From the NCBI GenBank assembly GCA_027483445.1, contig JAIXUS010000006.1, forward strand, positions 1 to 59,147: 59,147 nt of DNA. Direction: 5' to 3'. Positions within the stretch are counted from its first letter, which is position 1, and each line of letters opens with the position of its first letter. The notes under the pieces were generated by a model. The model made no database searches. It was not told the DNA's origin and saw only the letters and a program-made list of their open reading frames with translations. The translations under genes and the position numbers were made by a program. The stretch comes from Bacteroidota bacterium (GTDB taxonomy: Bacteria > Bacteroidota > Bacteroidia > M30B66). Positions 44,684 to 55,500 of the stretch are shown here, in pieces.

Positions 44684-44691
44684 CAAAAGTA
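44684..44691 (-). promoter_or_regulatory. Putative -7 element TACTTTTG for lhgO
   Basis: An exact TAnnTTTG match, with only CCCC between it and the ATG at 44679, so the transcript would be nearly leaderless. No TTG at -33 spacing. Confidence 0.35.
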
Positions 44692-44765
44692 AGAGGAATG
44701 TTACGATTGTGCTGCTGTAGTGGCGAATATGCAATAACCCGTCAGGTCATCCCCCGTTAGGGAAT

Positions 44766-44789
44766 AAAAAAACCGGCACTAAGGCCGGC
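44766..44789 (-). terminator. Intrinsic terminator of the 53-residue gene
   Basis: On the minus strand, CCGGC (44788-44784) pairs with GCCGG (44777-44773), followed by seven T (44772-44766). It lies 24 bases after the stop of the small gene at 44813-44974. Confidence 0.75.
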
Positions 44790-44812
44790 AAAAGAGGAGG
44801 AGAAAAAGAAAT

Positions 44813-44974
44813 TTAAGGGTAACAATAGCGTGATAAACACCACTGCAAAAGGGCTTCGCGGTCGGGTTCCATTAAGCGCTTTATGGCCTTCATGAGCTCT
44901 TTGCGAAACAGCTGAGCATCGAAACTTACTTTTTCCAAAATTGTTTTGCTGTACTCTAACATTGAAGTTTCCAT
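44813..44974 (-). CDS. Small conserved Bacteroidota protein, 53 residues
   Basis: A short gene read from ATG at 44974 (METSMLEYSKTILEKVSFDA) to TAA at 44813. The product contains FRKELMKAIKRLMEPDREAL and LQWCLSRYCYP. From recollection, proteins of this length starting MET..LEYSKxILEKVSFD..LF.KEL are widespread in Bacteroidota, with unknown function. The helical, charged, conserved pattern and a good terminator just downstream support it as a real gene. An overlapping 80-codon frame (44757-44999) in another phase is a shadow. Confidence 0.8.
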   Translation of the reverse strand: METSMLEYSKTILEKVSFDAQLFRKELMKAIKRLMEPDREALLQWCLSRYCYP

Positions 44975-45108
44975 AAGCCTGCATTTTAATCACACACATC
45001 GTATCAAACGCCGAGACGCAGAATTGTTATTCCATTAGGAATTTTTAACGCATTTGCGGACTATTTGAAAAAAAATGTGAAGTGTAAAATTCAGTGCATA
45101 TAGAAATG

Positions 45109-45963
45109 TTAGTTTGGAACTGAGACCACTACATCTTTGTAAAACCTAAACCTCACTTTTTTAGGGATTAGTCGAGGATGGATGCGGCGGCTGAGCAGCT
45201 CTTTGACTTTAATACGGAGCTCGGCGCGAGAAGTTGCATGAATGGCAAAAGATTCTCCAACGGCGCGCGCAGAAAGGTTTGTTTCGGATTTCTCCTTCAC
45301 CATAAACACCAAGCGGTCAGAAACAGGTTGGTCGGCCCAGCGGTAGATGAGCATCCAGTGAAAACCGGCGCCAATGATTACAAAAACGTGAAATATTTCG
45401 TGGTGACCAACCAAACCCGGAATGAGATCGCCGACCTGCAAAAAATCAATGATAGCGCCCACTGTGTAGGCAATTCCGCCATAAAAGGCTAAGGAAACAT
45501 TGTGATAGCCATACATTCTTGCCGCCTTTAATATTGAGGCTAAAGCCGACCAGCCCATGGCAATGAAGACCGAAAGGATAAGTGCGCCGGGCATCACATC
45601 GAGCAAAATAACGGTAATGAGTAGGCCTGATATGGCAACAATCCACATGAATAACAGCATTCCCCAGCGCCAGCCTCCTCTAAACAGAATAACATGAATT
45701 GGGGTTGCAGTTCCGGCAATCATTGTAAAAATGGCGGCATAGTCGAGTCGGCGAAACACTTCACGCCCTAAACCCGGGGGCAAGGCGTGATAAATCCCGC
45801 TCATCATAAAAACGAACACCACACCAATCATAAAAATCAACAGTGAGGCTACACGAAGGTTATTTCCCCAGCCTTTACGCAGTAAAATATACCCTGTACA
45901 GAGTGTTACCACACCGGCGAGCAGGTGGGTCCAACTGGAAATGGGCTGGTAAAAACCTAACAT
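45109..45963 (-). CDS. PAQR / hemolysin III family membrane protein with C-terminal extension
   Basis: A 284-residue protein with seven predicted membrane helices. The family's metal-site pattern is present: S-x3-H in MSGIYHALPP, the Asp of RRLDYAAIF, and HHEIFHVFV near the last helices. PAQR proteins are membrane hydrolases or lipid-homeostasis factors; the bacterial hemolysin III name is historical. Residues about 215-284 form a basic cytoplasmic extension (LSARAVGESFAIHATSRAEL then KVRFRFYKDVVVSV) not part of the minimal family, of unknown function. Confidence 0.88.
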   Translation of the reverse strand: MLGFYQPISSWTHLLAGVVTLCTGYILLRKGWGNNLRVASLLIFMIGVVFVFMMSGIYHALPPGLGREVFRRLDYAAIFTMIAGTATPIHVILFRGGWRWGMLLFMWIVAISGLLITVILLDVMPGALILSVFIAMGWSALASILKAARMYGYHNVSLAFYGGIAYTVGAIIDFLQVGDLIPGLVGHHEIFHVFVIIGAGFHWMLIYRWADQPVSDRLVFMVKEKSETNLSARAVGESFAIHATSRAELRIKVKELLSRRIHPRLIPKKVRFRFYKDVVVSVPN

Positions 45964-46306
45964 GTGAAAGTATTTATCTCATCAACGAAGAGTCCTTCGG
46001 AAATGTTGGATTAAAAGGAGAAGAATTCCTACATCTCATCTTACAATTCATAGACGGGCGCAATACCGTTTTAGAAAAAAATGGGTGAGGAATTGAACAC
46101 TATGCAATCATTTAATTTCGGCTAAACTGGTTCTAAAGCACCAGATTTTACGGCCTTTTTTGCCAAACATAGCGCTTGTGTTCGGAAACAAACGTTAAGT
46201 TAGGCCTGAAACGGAGCAATGTAAGCCTTAAAAAATGCGCCATTAATGCCAATAAGCTTGCACATGGCAACGATAATTTATGCTTGATTGTGCAGCTTAC
46301 TAAACC
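45964..46306. other. Intergenic region without recognised features
   Basis: No gene, terminator or repeat is convincing in these 343 bases; an 81-codon plus-strand frame crossing into the PAQR gene has no family resemblance. Confidence 0.5.
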
Positions 46307-47992
<1,686 letters not shown>

Positions 47993-48035
47993 TTATGACT
48001 CCTGTAGTAATTTACAGCACGAAAATGATACAACG

Positions 48036-49364
48036 TTGATACGCTATTTACTTCCTGATTTTGTAGTTAAGTTGTGGGCTGATAAACTTCCCAAAACGGG
48101 TAACACAGAGATGGACAGAGACTATGAACTGGCCTTTGTACTCTTATGGGCTGCCTTTATTTTTTCGGGAGTTTTCGGAGTTTTAAGCCTAGCTGTTGCC
48201 AATACCGCACTCGGAATGTTAAGCCTTTCGCTTACAGCGGTTACAACTCTCGCATTTATGCTGGTGCAAAAGGGCTACAGTAATGTTGGAAAAATGTTAG
48301 TCATAAACTACACCTCGCTCATGGTGTTGGCGCAGGATGTTTATTTCGGAGGAACCACATACGTCAATCTCTATTTTTTCCCGATAGCCATTGTTAGTTT
48401 GATTGTTTTTGCGAATTCGCAACCCACTTTAGGACATGTCACAGCGTTGGTCGCCACTGGATTTTTAGTTTCGAGTGCGTTGAATATCCTTCCACGCATG
48501 CAAAATTCCATGAGTGAGAAGCAGGTTCTTTTCGATCAGCTAATAAACGTAAGTGGCTCGGTTTTTTTCTCACTTTTTGCGGTGTTTTATCTTTTACATT
48601 ACGGTAAAAAATATCGGGTTGAATTGGAAGAAAAGAGTGAAGAGACTCGTTTGGCAAACGAAGGGCTATTGGCTGCAAATAATACCAAAACGCGATTGTT
48701 TTCAATTATTGGTCACGATTTAAGAAATCCCTTAATTGCGATTAAAGGAGCGGTTTCGGCATTGAAGGAGCCCGATTTCCCGGAAGAGGAAAGGGGATTT
48801 CTACTTTCGGAGCTTGAGAAAAGAGTGGATTACGCCATGAACCTGATGAACAATCTCCTGATTTGGTCGAAAGCGCAGCTGAATGGCATTGAGTTTAAAC
48901 CTGAGAATTTTGATTTAACAGAGCTTTTCAAAACAGTGATGAGTCAAGTTCAAGGGCAAGCAGGCGACAAACGTATTGATGTACACACCGACTTCCAGCA
49001 TTTGCCATTGCTAGTGTTCGCAGATAAGGGTATGATGGAAATCGTTATTCGGAATCTGATCAGCAATTCACTAAAGTACACCCATCATGGTGGATTTATT
49101 CGAATCAGGGCACGTAAATCCGACGATTGGGTGGTAGTTACCATCGCAGATTCTGGTGTAGGAATGGATTCAGAAGCTTTGCAAAAAGTTCGTAACCAGA
49201 TTTTTTACACCACACCGGGCACACAAAAAGAAAAAGGTAGTGGTTTAGGTTTGATGATTTGTGCTGATTTTCTTCGCTTCCATCATTCGGAATTGCAAAT
49301 CGACTCCGGAAAAGATTCAGGAACGAGGGTTTCTTTTTCCATTGCGCAAATGCTCGATTCTTAA
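48036..49364 (+). CDS. Membrane sensor histidine kinase
   Basis: No ATG precedes the first membrane helix except at 48111, so I keep the TTG at 48036, which reads MIRYLLPDF; the start is uncertain. 442 residues: six hydrophobic segments to about residue 195, a short coiled linker (VELEEKSEETRLANEGL), a HisKA domain with His227 in IIGHDLRNPLIAIKGAV, and an HATPase domain (VIRNLISNSLKYTHHGG, VTIADSGVGMD, GSGLGLMICADFL). No adjacent response regulator, so it is an orphan kinase here; the signal is unknown. Confidence 0.92.
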   Translation: MIRYLLPDFVVKLWADKLPKTGNTEMDRDYELAFVLLWAAFIFSGVFGVLSLAVANTALGMLSLSLTAVTTLAFMLVQKGYSNVGKMLVINYTSLMVLAQDVYFGGTTYVNLYFFPIAIVSLIVFANSQPTLGHVTALVATGFLVSSALNILPRMQNSMSEKQVLFDQLINVSGSVFFSLFAVFYLLHYGKKYRVELEEKSEETRLANEGLLAANNTKTRLFSIIGHDLRNPLIAIKGAVSALKEPDFPEEERGFLLSELEKRVDYAMNLMNNLLIWSKAQLNGIEFKPENFDLTELFKTVMSQVQGQAGDKRIDVHTDFQHLPLLVFADKGMMEIVIRNLISNSLKYTHHGGFIRIRARKSDDWVVVTIADSGVGMDSEALQKVRNQIFYTTPGTQKEKGSGLGLMICADFLRFHHSELQIDSGKDSGTRVSFSIAQMLDS

Positions 49365-49369
49365 CAGGG

Positions 49370-49391
49370 TTATCCACAGCCTTGTGAATAA
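49370..49391. promoter_or_regulatory. Inverted pair of DnaA-box sequences
   Basis: TTATCCACA (49370-49378, the consensus DnaA box) is followed four bases later by TGTGAATAA (49383-49391), which reads TTATTCACA on the other strand. The pair lies in the 94-base gap between the histidine kinase stop and the subtilase start, so it may regulate the latter or titrate DnaA. I saw no further boxes nearby, so an origin is unlikely. Confidence 0.45.
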
Positions 49392-49458
49392 TTGTTCCTC
49401 GCAGCTCGCAACAAGGGGTTGAAGAAGTTCTAACTTCACCTCCATCAAAACACCCTGT

Positions 49459-51003
49459 ATGAAAAAACTACACCTACTTGGCAGCCTTGCGGCGGCTCTG
49501 TTGATGGCCTCCTGTTCGCATAAGGAGAGCCTGGAAACAAACTCAAACATCGGCGATGATCCCATTTTGAAGCGCAAAGCATCGATCGTTGAGGTTCCAT
49601 CAGCGCCTGCGCTTGACAAAAAAGAGCTCGATGATTATGTAGTGAATGAGTTGGAGAAAAAACGAGATTTTCGTTGGACCGAGCAGGACATCCATACCCT
49701 TTGGTCTGCTTTACAAACCTCCGACCCGGTGCTGGCCATTGGCTATAAACCCAGCGGTGTGGCAGATATTAGTCAAACAATACATGAAATTGACCTCAGC
49801 AAGGGGACCTGGAAAGTCACCCATGATGCACTCAAAAACTTTATCATTGAATCGCTTCAAAAAAGTAGCGGAAAGCCTGTAGTTTGGGAAGAAATTTTGG
49901 TGGAAGATGATCCCGTTTTACCCATCCTTACCATTCGCCTGCGCGACAAGCAGTTACTGACCGACTTGTATAACCTTGAAAACGTGAGATATCTTGAGCC
50001 GCTTGATTATTGGCCCAATGGAGTTGAAAAATCATCTTCGGGTTGTAGTGGATCAACAACGGCCATTAACTCAGCCGACTTTACGACCATCACACCCGGA
50101 GCACGCTTGCCATGGAACTACAATTCTGTGGGCATTCCTACTGCATGGAATACGGCGCAGGGACAAGGAATCACCATTGGCGTAATTGATGCCGGCATTA
50201 GTTCTTCTCAGGCTATGTTGGGTTCATTGTTCACTTCAGGTCAATCAGCAGGGCGGTCAATCAGCACCGACTTCACCCTTGGATCGTCGGCCTTCACATC
50301 GTGTACACATGGAACAACTATGAGCGGGCTTGCGGCCGGACCGCGAAACAGCAGCAACGCGACTACCGGGGTGGCTTACCGGTCGAACCTTCATTTTATT
50401 CGCGCCTGCAATGATGTTGTGTTGGATGGCTCTTCGGAACGCACCGGAGTGAAGAATGCATTGGTGCGTATGGGCAATCGCAACGATGTGAGGGTTGTAA
50501 GCATGAGCATAGGAACTCCCTTTTATTCGTCCGTTTTGCTTGATGGCGTATTGTATGCGCACAATCGGGGTAAATTGTTGATGGCCGCGGCGGGTACCTC
50601 CTTCTCCTGGACCAGCTGGTGGGGTGTTGTGTATCCAGCGGCATTTAGCGAATGTGTGGCTGTAACCGGTGTAAATGAAAGCGGTAGTACCTGTAATACT
50701 TGTCACGACGGTGGCGAGGTTGACTTTACCATTCCCATGGAGCGTAATGCAAATAGCGACCGGAACACCCTTTCGTTGGCTCAAAGTGGAAACACACCCA
50801 CTTATGTTGGGGGAAGTTCATCAGCCACAGCCATGGCGGCCGGTATTGCCGCATTGGTGTGGAGTGCTCGCCCTACACTCAGCCGAACACAGGTGTTGAA
50901 CGCTCTTATTATGAGTTCACAGTATTTCCCATCTACGGTGAGCAACCGCGGATATGGGAACATCAATGCGGCCGCAGCTGTTACAGCAGCGATAAACATG
51001 TAG
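49459..51003 (+). CDS. Subtilisin-like (S8) protease lipoprotein
   Basis: A 514-residue protein. Lipoprotein signal MKKLHLLGSLAAALLMASCS, with Cys19 as the lipidation site. An N-terminal propeptide-like part runs to about 200. The S8 catalytic residues are Asp244 (IGVIDAGIS), His284 (CTHGTTMSGLAAG) and Ser454 (GGSSSATAMAAG). The Ser motif departs from GTSMATPHVAG in several positions, and the position of the usual oxyanion-hole Asn (AAGN) is Thr380 (MAAAGTSF), so activity may be altered. It would be anchored in the inner or outer membrane, facing the periplasm or outside. A long hairpin follows the stop. Confidence 0.9.
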   Translation: MKKLHLLGSLAAALLMASCSHKESLETNSNIGDDPILKRKASIVEVPSAPALDKKELDDYVVNELEKKRDFRWTEQDIHTLWSALQTSDPVLAIGYKPSGVADISQTIHEIDLSKGTWKVTHDALKNFIIESLQKSSGKPVVWEEILVEDDPVLPILTIRLRDKQLLTDLYNLENVRYLEPLDYWPNGVEKSSSGCSGSTTAINSADFTTITPGARLPWNYNSVGIPTAWNTAQGQGITIGVIDAGISSSQAMLGSLFTSGQSAGRSISTDFTLGSSAFTSCTHGTTMSGLAAGPRNSSNATTGVAYRSNLHFIRACNDVVLDGSSERTGVKNALVRMGNRNDVRVVSMSIGTPFYSSVLLDGVLYAHNRGKLLMAAAGTSFSWTSWWGVVYPAAFSECVAVTGVNESGSTCNTCHDGGEVDFTIPMERNANSDRNTLSLAQSGNTPTYVGGSSSATAMAAGIAALVWSARPTLSRTQVLNALIMSSQYFPSTVSNRGYGNINAAAAVTAAINM

Positions 51004-51503
51004 TAGCATTCCATTAAAGCCGGAAACCCGTGTTTTAACATCATTGGCTGGACAAATCGCTACCGACCGATGATGCCGACAAAACGTGGGTTTCCGGCCT
51101 TATTTTTGCCCAAATGCCGGAGCTTAGAAAAAACACTTGGGGGTTTTGCATACAGTAAATTAAGCTTTGCTTTTGTGGCGTTTGCCGGATGGCTTTTCGG
51201 TAAGCTTCCTGAAATTCATGCATGCCAGCTTTGCGGAAATTCACAATTTCTCGAGCCTGAAAAACAGCATCAGCGTCGGTGGTCTGAAGCTCGCATTATT
51301 CAATACAGAGCTTCGCAGTTTTACCTAGGAGTCTGTGGCAGAATATCTTCTTCGTATGGCCAGAAATAAACAAAAATGCTTAATGAAAACCATAGAGCAT
51401 CATAGGTTTCAATCAAACCAATAATGCTTAGGCAACATACACCGCGCCGGCTCAACAGGCAAGGTGCTGCAATGCTGCACAATCAAAGTCATCCAGGCTT
51501 GGC
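51004..51503. other. Intergenic region after the subtilase gene
   Basis: Contains the hairpin at 51019-51098. A 99-codon plus-strand frame (51070-51369) starts inside the hairpin, has no recognisable family or signal peptide and is left out. The remainder holds nothing I recognise. Confidence 0.45.
51019..51107 (+). repeat. Long stem-loop, possible terminator of the subtilase gene
   Basis: GCCGGAAACCC...TTTT (51019-51036) pairs with its complement at 51081-51098, at 15 or more of 18 positions, over a 44-nt loop. The loop contains a second inverted pair (CATCATTGG and CCGATGATG). TTATTTTTG follows the right arm, so it could act as a terminator, but the length is more like a small extragenic repeat. 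Confidence 0.55.
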
Positions 51504-52532
51504 CTAACGCCTTTTACTAAGGCTGTAACGTAAAAACACTTCAAAGCCCCCACGATAGGCCGAAATGGTTGACAACCCTGATGTGTTGATGTCGTAACTC
51601 ATGCCAAATGCGTACCGGTCCCATTCGAGAAGAAACCGGCTGATTATGGCATCGCGCCAACGGTGAAAGAGTCCAATTGAGAGCGAAAGAGGCTTCTCGT
51701 AAGCGGTGTATTTGGAGCCCGAATTAAAGCTGTATTTATAATAAGAACCAAAGAGAACTTCGGTGGCAGAGCCTTGCGATTGGTAATACAGGCCAGGCAG
51801 GAAAGAACCAGCAGTGTTCTGAATGCCTATTTCGCTATTCACAAAGCCCACAATGCGCATTGGTAAACGCTCAAGGCCATCACCAACAAAAGAGTGATTA
51901 GGCTGGTTTACATGGTAAAATGAAAGTCCGACATTCCATTTCCGGGTTTTGTTCTGCGAAATGTAGCCGGCATTGCTTCCGTAGGTGTAAAGTAAGCCTA
52001 GTCCGGCATCGAGGTAACTAAAGCTTAAATTGTTAAAGGTTTCGCCACTGGATGCCGAAGCGTTGTATGTGAAGCCATCAAACTGACGCGCCCATCGACC
52101 TGTTGCATCGCCCAAGGCCCTCTGTCCATAACCGGCATAGAGCCCGAGCCCGAAAGTACTCTTGCGCCCCACCACTGCATGATAGGCCAGATTAAGATTC
52201 ACATTAGTCGTAGTAATTCGCGGGTTGCCTGCATTGTCGTTGAAGAAGAAAACACCGGCAGCCAGATAACCCCGGCGGGCGTTTTTTTCTTTCGTAAGTC
52301 GGCCATCAAATGAGGCCGCAGCCGTTTGGAAAGGCTGAACAACCGAAGCCCACTGACTCCGGTAATTGACAATTCCCTGAAAACGGTTGTTCGCGCCTGC
52401 CAATGCGGGATTTATAGCCAGCGGTGTAAATTCAAGCTGGGAGAAATGGATGTCTTGCGCCACCAAAAATCCGGGAAAGAACATACTGGAAATCACAATG
52501 AGGATATACCGGAAAAGGTTATGCTTAATCAT
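51504..52532 (-). CDS. PorP/SprF-family T9SS outer-membrane protein (copy B)
   Basis: A 342-residue beta-barrel protein. Signal peptide to about residue 25 (FFPGFLVAQ). The family's N-terminal block DIHFSQLEFTPLAINPALAG, followed by YRSQWASV, is intact, and aromatic beta-strands run to the C-terminus (FEVFLRYSLSKRR). In F. johnsoniae SprF is needed to export and localise the type B cargo SprB; this gene begins 2 bases after the type B cargo gene 52535-55699, so it is most likely that protein's dedicated partner. About 345 residues is the usual family length. Confidence 0.95.
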   Translation of the reverse strand: MIKHNLFRYILIVISSMFFPGFLVAQDIHFSQLEFTPLAINPALAGANNRFQGIVNYRSQWASVVQPFQTAAASFDGRLTKEKNARRGYLAAGVFFFNDNAGNPRITTTNVNLNLAYHAVVGRKSTFGLGLYAGYGQRALGDATGRWARQFDGFTYNASASSGETFNNLSFSYLDAGLGLLYTYGSNAGYISQNKTRKWNVGLSFYHVNQPNHSFVGDGLERLPMRIVGFVNSEIGIQNTAGSFLPGLYYQSQGSATEVLFGSYYKYSFNSGSKYTAYEKPLSLSIGLFHRWRDAIISRFLLEWDRYAFGMSYDINTSGLSTISAYRGGFEVFLRYSLSKRR

Positions 52533-52534
52533 GT

Positions 52535-55500
52535 TTAGCGAATTAAAGTGAGGGTACCGGATTCTTCGATGGTTTCGTTGGAGAGGAGCGTTACAATAGC
52601 CTTGTAAACATAGGCGCCCGATTCTACCGGCTTTCCGTTAAAGGTGCCGTCCCAGCAAATGGCCGGATCGGTGGTTTGGAATACAACCTGGCCCCAACGA
52701 TTGTAAACATGATAATTCAGCGTTCTGATGCAATTTCCGCGTATGCACAAAGTCTCATTTTCTGGTGGTCCGGTTCCATCGGGCGAAAAGATGGTGGGAA
52801 TAAACACCTCACCACAGCGAATCTCTACGTTCACCTTCACTTGGGCGGTACCCAAACAACCATTGGCATCGAAGCCAGTTACCGTGTAAGTGGTTGTGGA
52901 GCTTGGAGATGCTACCGGATTGGGGCAATCGGTGCAGCTTAAGCCCGCTGCCGGTAACCAAATGTAGTTTAGCGCTCCGGCAGCATTGAGTTGAACAGAA
53001 TCGCCTTCGAAGATGACAGTTTCGGAAGGATCAAGCGAAACATCAGGTCCTTCGGTAGGATCAATGATACCGCTGGTTGTGGCAGTACAGCCCACCGCAT
53101 CGGTAATGGTAATGATGATTTCGCCCGGAGCAAGGTTGTTTACGGTTGGACCAGAGCTTGAGCCGGCCGACCAAGTGTAAGTATAGGTTGGTGTTCCTCC
53201 GGTTACGTTGGCCGAGGCACTTCCGCTTTGATTGTCACAACCTGAGGCAACTGTGAAGAGAATGACGCTGGGTAAAGAGGAAATGGTAAGGTTGAGTGTA
53301 AGAATACTGTCGCAGCCGTTCGCAGCAACAAACGTTTCGGTGAAGGTGCCCGACTGGTTGTAGCTCACTCCTGAATTTGAAACATAAGGTCCGCAGGAAT
53401 TGGTGGTTAAGCTTTGCGTCACCGGCAGACAGTCGCTAGCGCTGAAGAAGCAAATCTGAACGAGTCCGCCTCCACCATCAAGGCTATCGAGTCCGGTTGC
53501 GGTGCCCAGGTAAGACTGAAGCAAAGGATCGTCGACATTGGCTGCTACACCGAAAAAGCCGGCAGTTTCGGTACTTCCACTCAAACCTGGACAGGTAGAA
53601 CAAAGGAAACCGCTTCCTCCCCCGCCGGTTGACCCCACACCAAAACAACCATCATGGCTGCTTCCGCCTCCTCCGCCGAAGTAGCCATCGCCACCGCCAC
53701 CACCACCGGTATTGGGCGATGCCAGATCGGTGGCACCATTGCCGCCTGCGAAGGAGATTCCGGCAGATCCGAGTACTGGAGGTGGGCACAATTCGTTATT
53801 TCCGGGGGCACCTCCGGCTGTTTGTGTGCCTCCAAAACCATTCACATTAAATTGGTTGCTGTTAACGGTGTACTCGGCCTCAAGTCCACCCCCGCCACCG
53901 CCATAGCGGTTGTTTGCAGCTCCACCGCCGCCACCGGCAACCGCCAATAACGCGTTTATAGAACCTGTCATTCGAATTAATGAGCGGCCTCCTCCACCGC
54001 CGCCACCGCCTACATCGGTTGGAATGCCAAACACGGTTTCGTTTCGGTTACCGTCGCCACCATCGCCGCCTGCGGGCCATCCGCCTTGCCCCCCTTGATT
54101 GCCTGTGGAACGAATTCCTCCTGTACCTACTTCAATTTCAAGCACATCACCGGGAACAACAGGTAAAGTGAACTCAGTGTAGCCACCGCCGCCGCCGCCA
54201 TTGTTGGTTGGAGTAGAACCCGCACCACCAGCGGCTCCCCACATCTTTACACTAATGCTATCTACGCCTGCCGGAACTGTCCATGTTTGCAAACTACCCG
54301 TTGGCAAAAAATCTACGCATTCACTCACCACAGAACAAGGCGTTATAACAATGGTATCGGTACCTGAACCGCAGGGGCCATCGACCGTTACCGAGTAAGT
54401 TCCCGGAGCAGTAATGGTAATGGTTTGGCTGTTGGCGCCGGTCGACCATTGATAGGTGGCACCGGGGTTTTGTGCATTGAGGGTGAAGGGAAAGTCATCG
54501 TCGCACAATTGCAAAGATTCAGGACCAAGATTAACGGCTACCGCATCGTCGTTTTCAAAGATCCAGGCCGGGAAATTGGGAAGTCCGTTGAATGTTTCCC
54601 CAGGAAAAGAAAAAACATCTTGCTCAACCGAAGGAGTTTCGGTGTTGGGGCAGTTGATTCGATGTAACACAATTTCACCCAATTTAGTTGCTACAAAGTA
54701 AATTCTCCCATCCGGAGCGAGCTGCATTTGCCCAGCGGCGATGTTAAAATCAATAGGGTTTGTGCCGACAGATTCTTGGGATGCCTGTATATTGCTGGCA
54801 TTCAGGTCGAAACGCTCAACCGAAATATTGAAATTACCAGTGGAAACCTCATAGAGATAGCGGCTGTTGTGCGAAAACTCATAGGCTGTAAAAACTGCAA
54901 AATCGGTACTTAATTGGATTGGATTAGATAGTTGTCCGTTAGAGGGGTTGAACTCAAGCAGATTGGAATTGAACACTACTTTTTCTCCGTCAGGCGAAGC
55001 CTTGATAATTGTCCCACTCGCCCCAATTGCAGAATATACGTTGTTCAGTTGAACTCCAGTGCTTGTAAGGCTATAAACTCCAATTCCATCCGTATGATTG
55101 ATGAGAATCCAATAATCGGTTTTGTTTGTATGGCGAATGGCGCAAAGAGCTTCATAGGTTGGAGAATAAACAGCTTGGTCGGCAAGAACAACACCGCCTA
55201 GCCCACCATTGAGCGACATGTCGACCGTGAAATAGCGGAATCCTCTGCCCAACGGTTGAGCGGCGATGGTTGCTGCAGAAGCTCCAACGTCGAACTCCCC
55301 TTCTTCCATGGTGAAAACATAATACACATTAGGCTGACCGGGTGATTCAACAATAACAGAAGATTGGGCTGAACTAAAACCTCCCCCTTCAATCCCTTGC
55401 ATGTTGTAAATCACGCCATTGTTTCTATTCCAGATATGCCCTGGATCTTGACCACTAAAAGCCGGCTCTCTACCGCCACCATTTGTATACATGAGGAAAT

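Noticed and set aside
44757-44999. 80-codon minus-strand ORF overlapping the 53-residue gene
   Set aside because: It reads through the terminator in another frame; the 44813-44974 frame has the conserved small-protein sequence.
49370-49391. DnaA boxes considered as part of a replication origin
   Set aside because: Only two boxes, no AT-rich unwinding region and no dnaA, dnaN or similar genes nearby.
51070-51369. 99-codon plus-strand ORF after the subtilase gene
   Set aside because: It begins inside a hairpin, lacks any recognised family, signal or promoter, and has an unremarkable composition.
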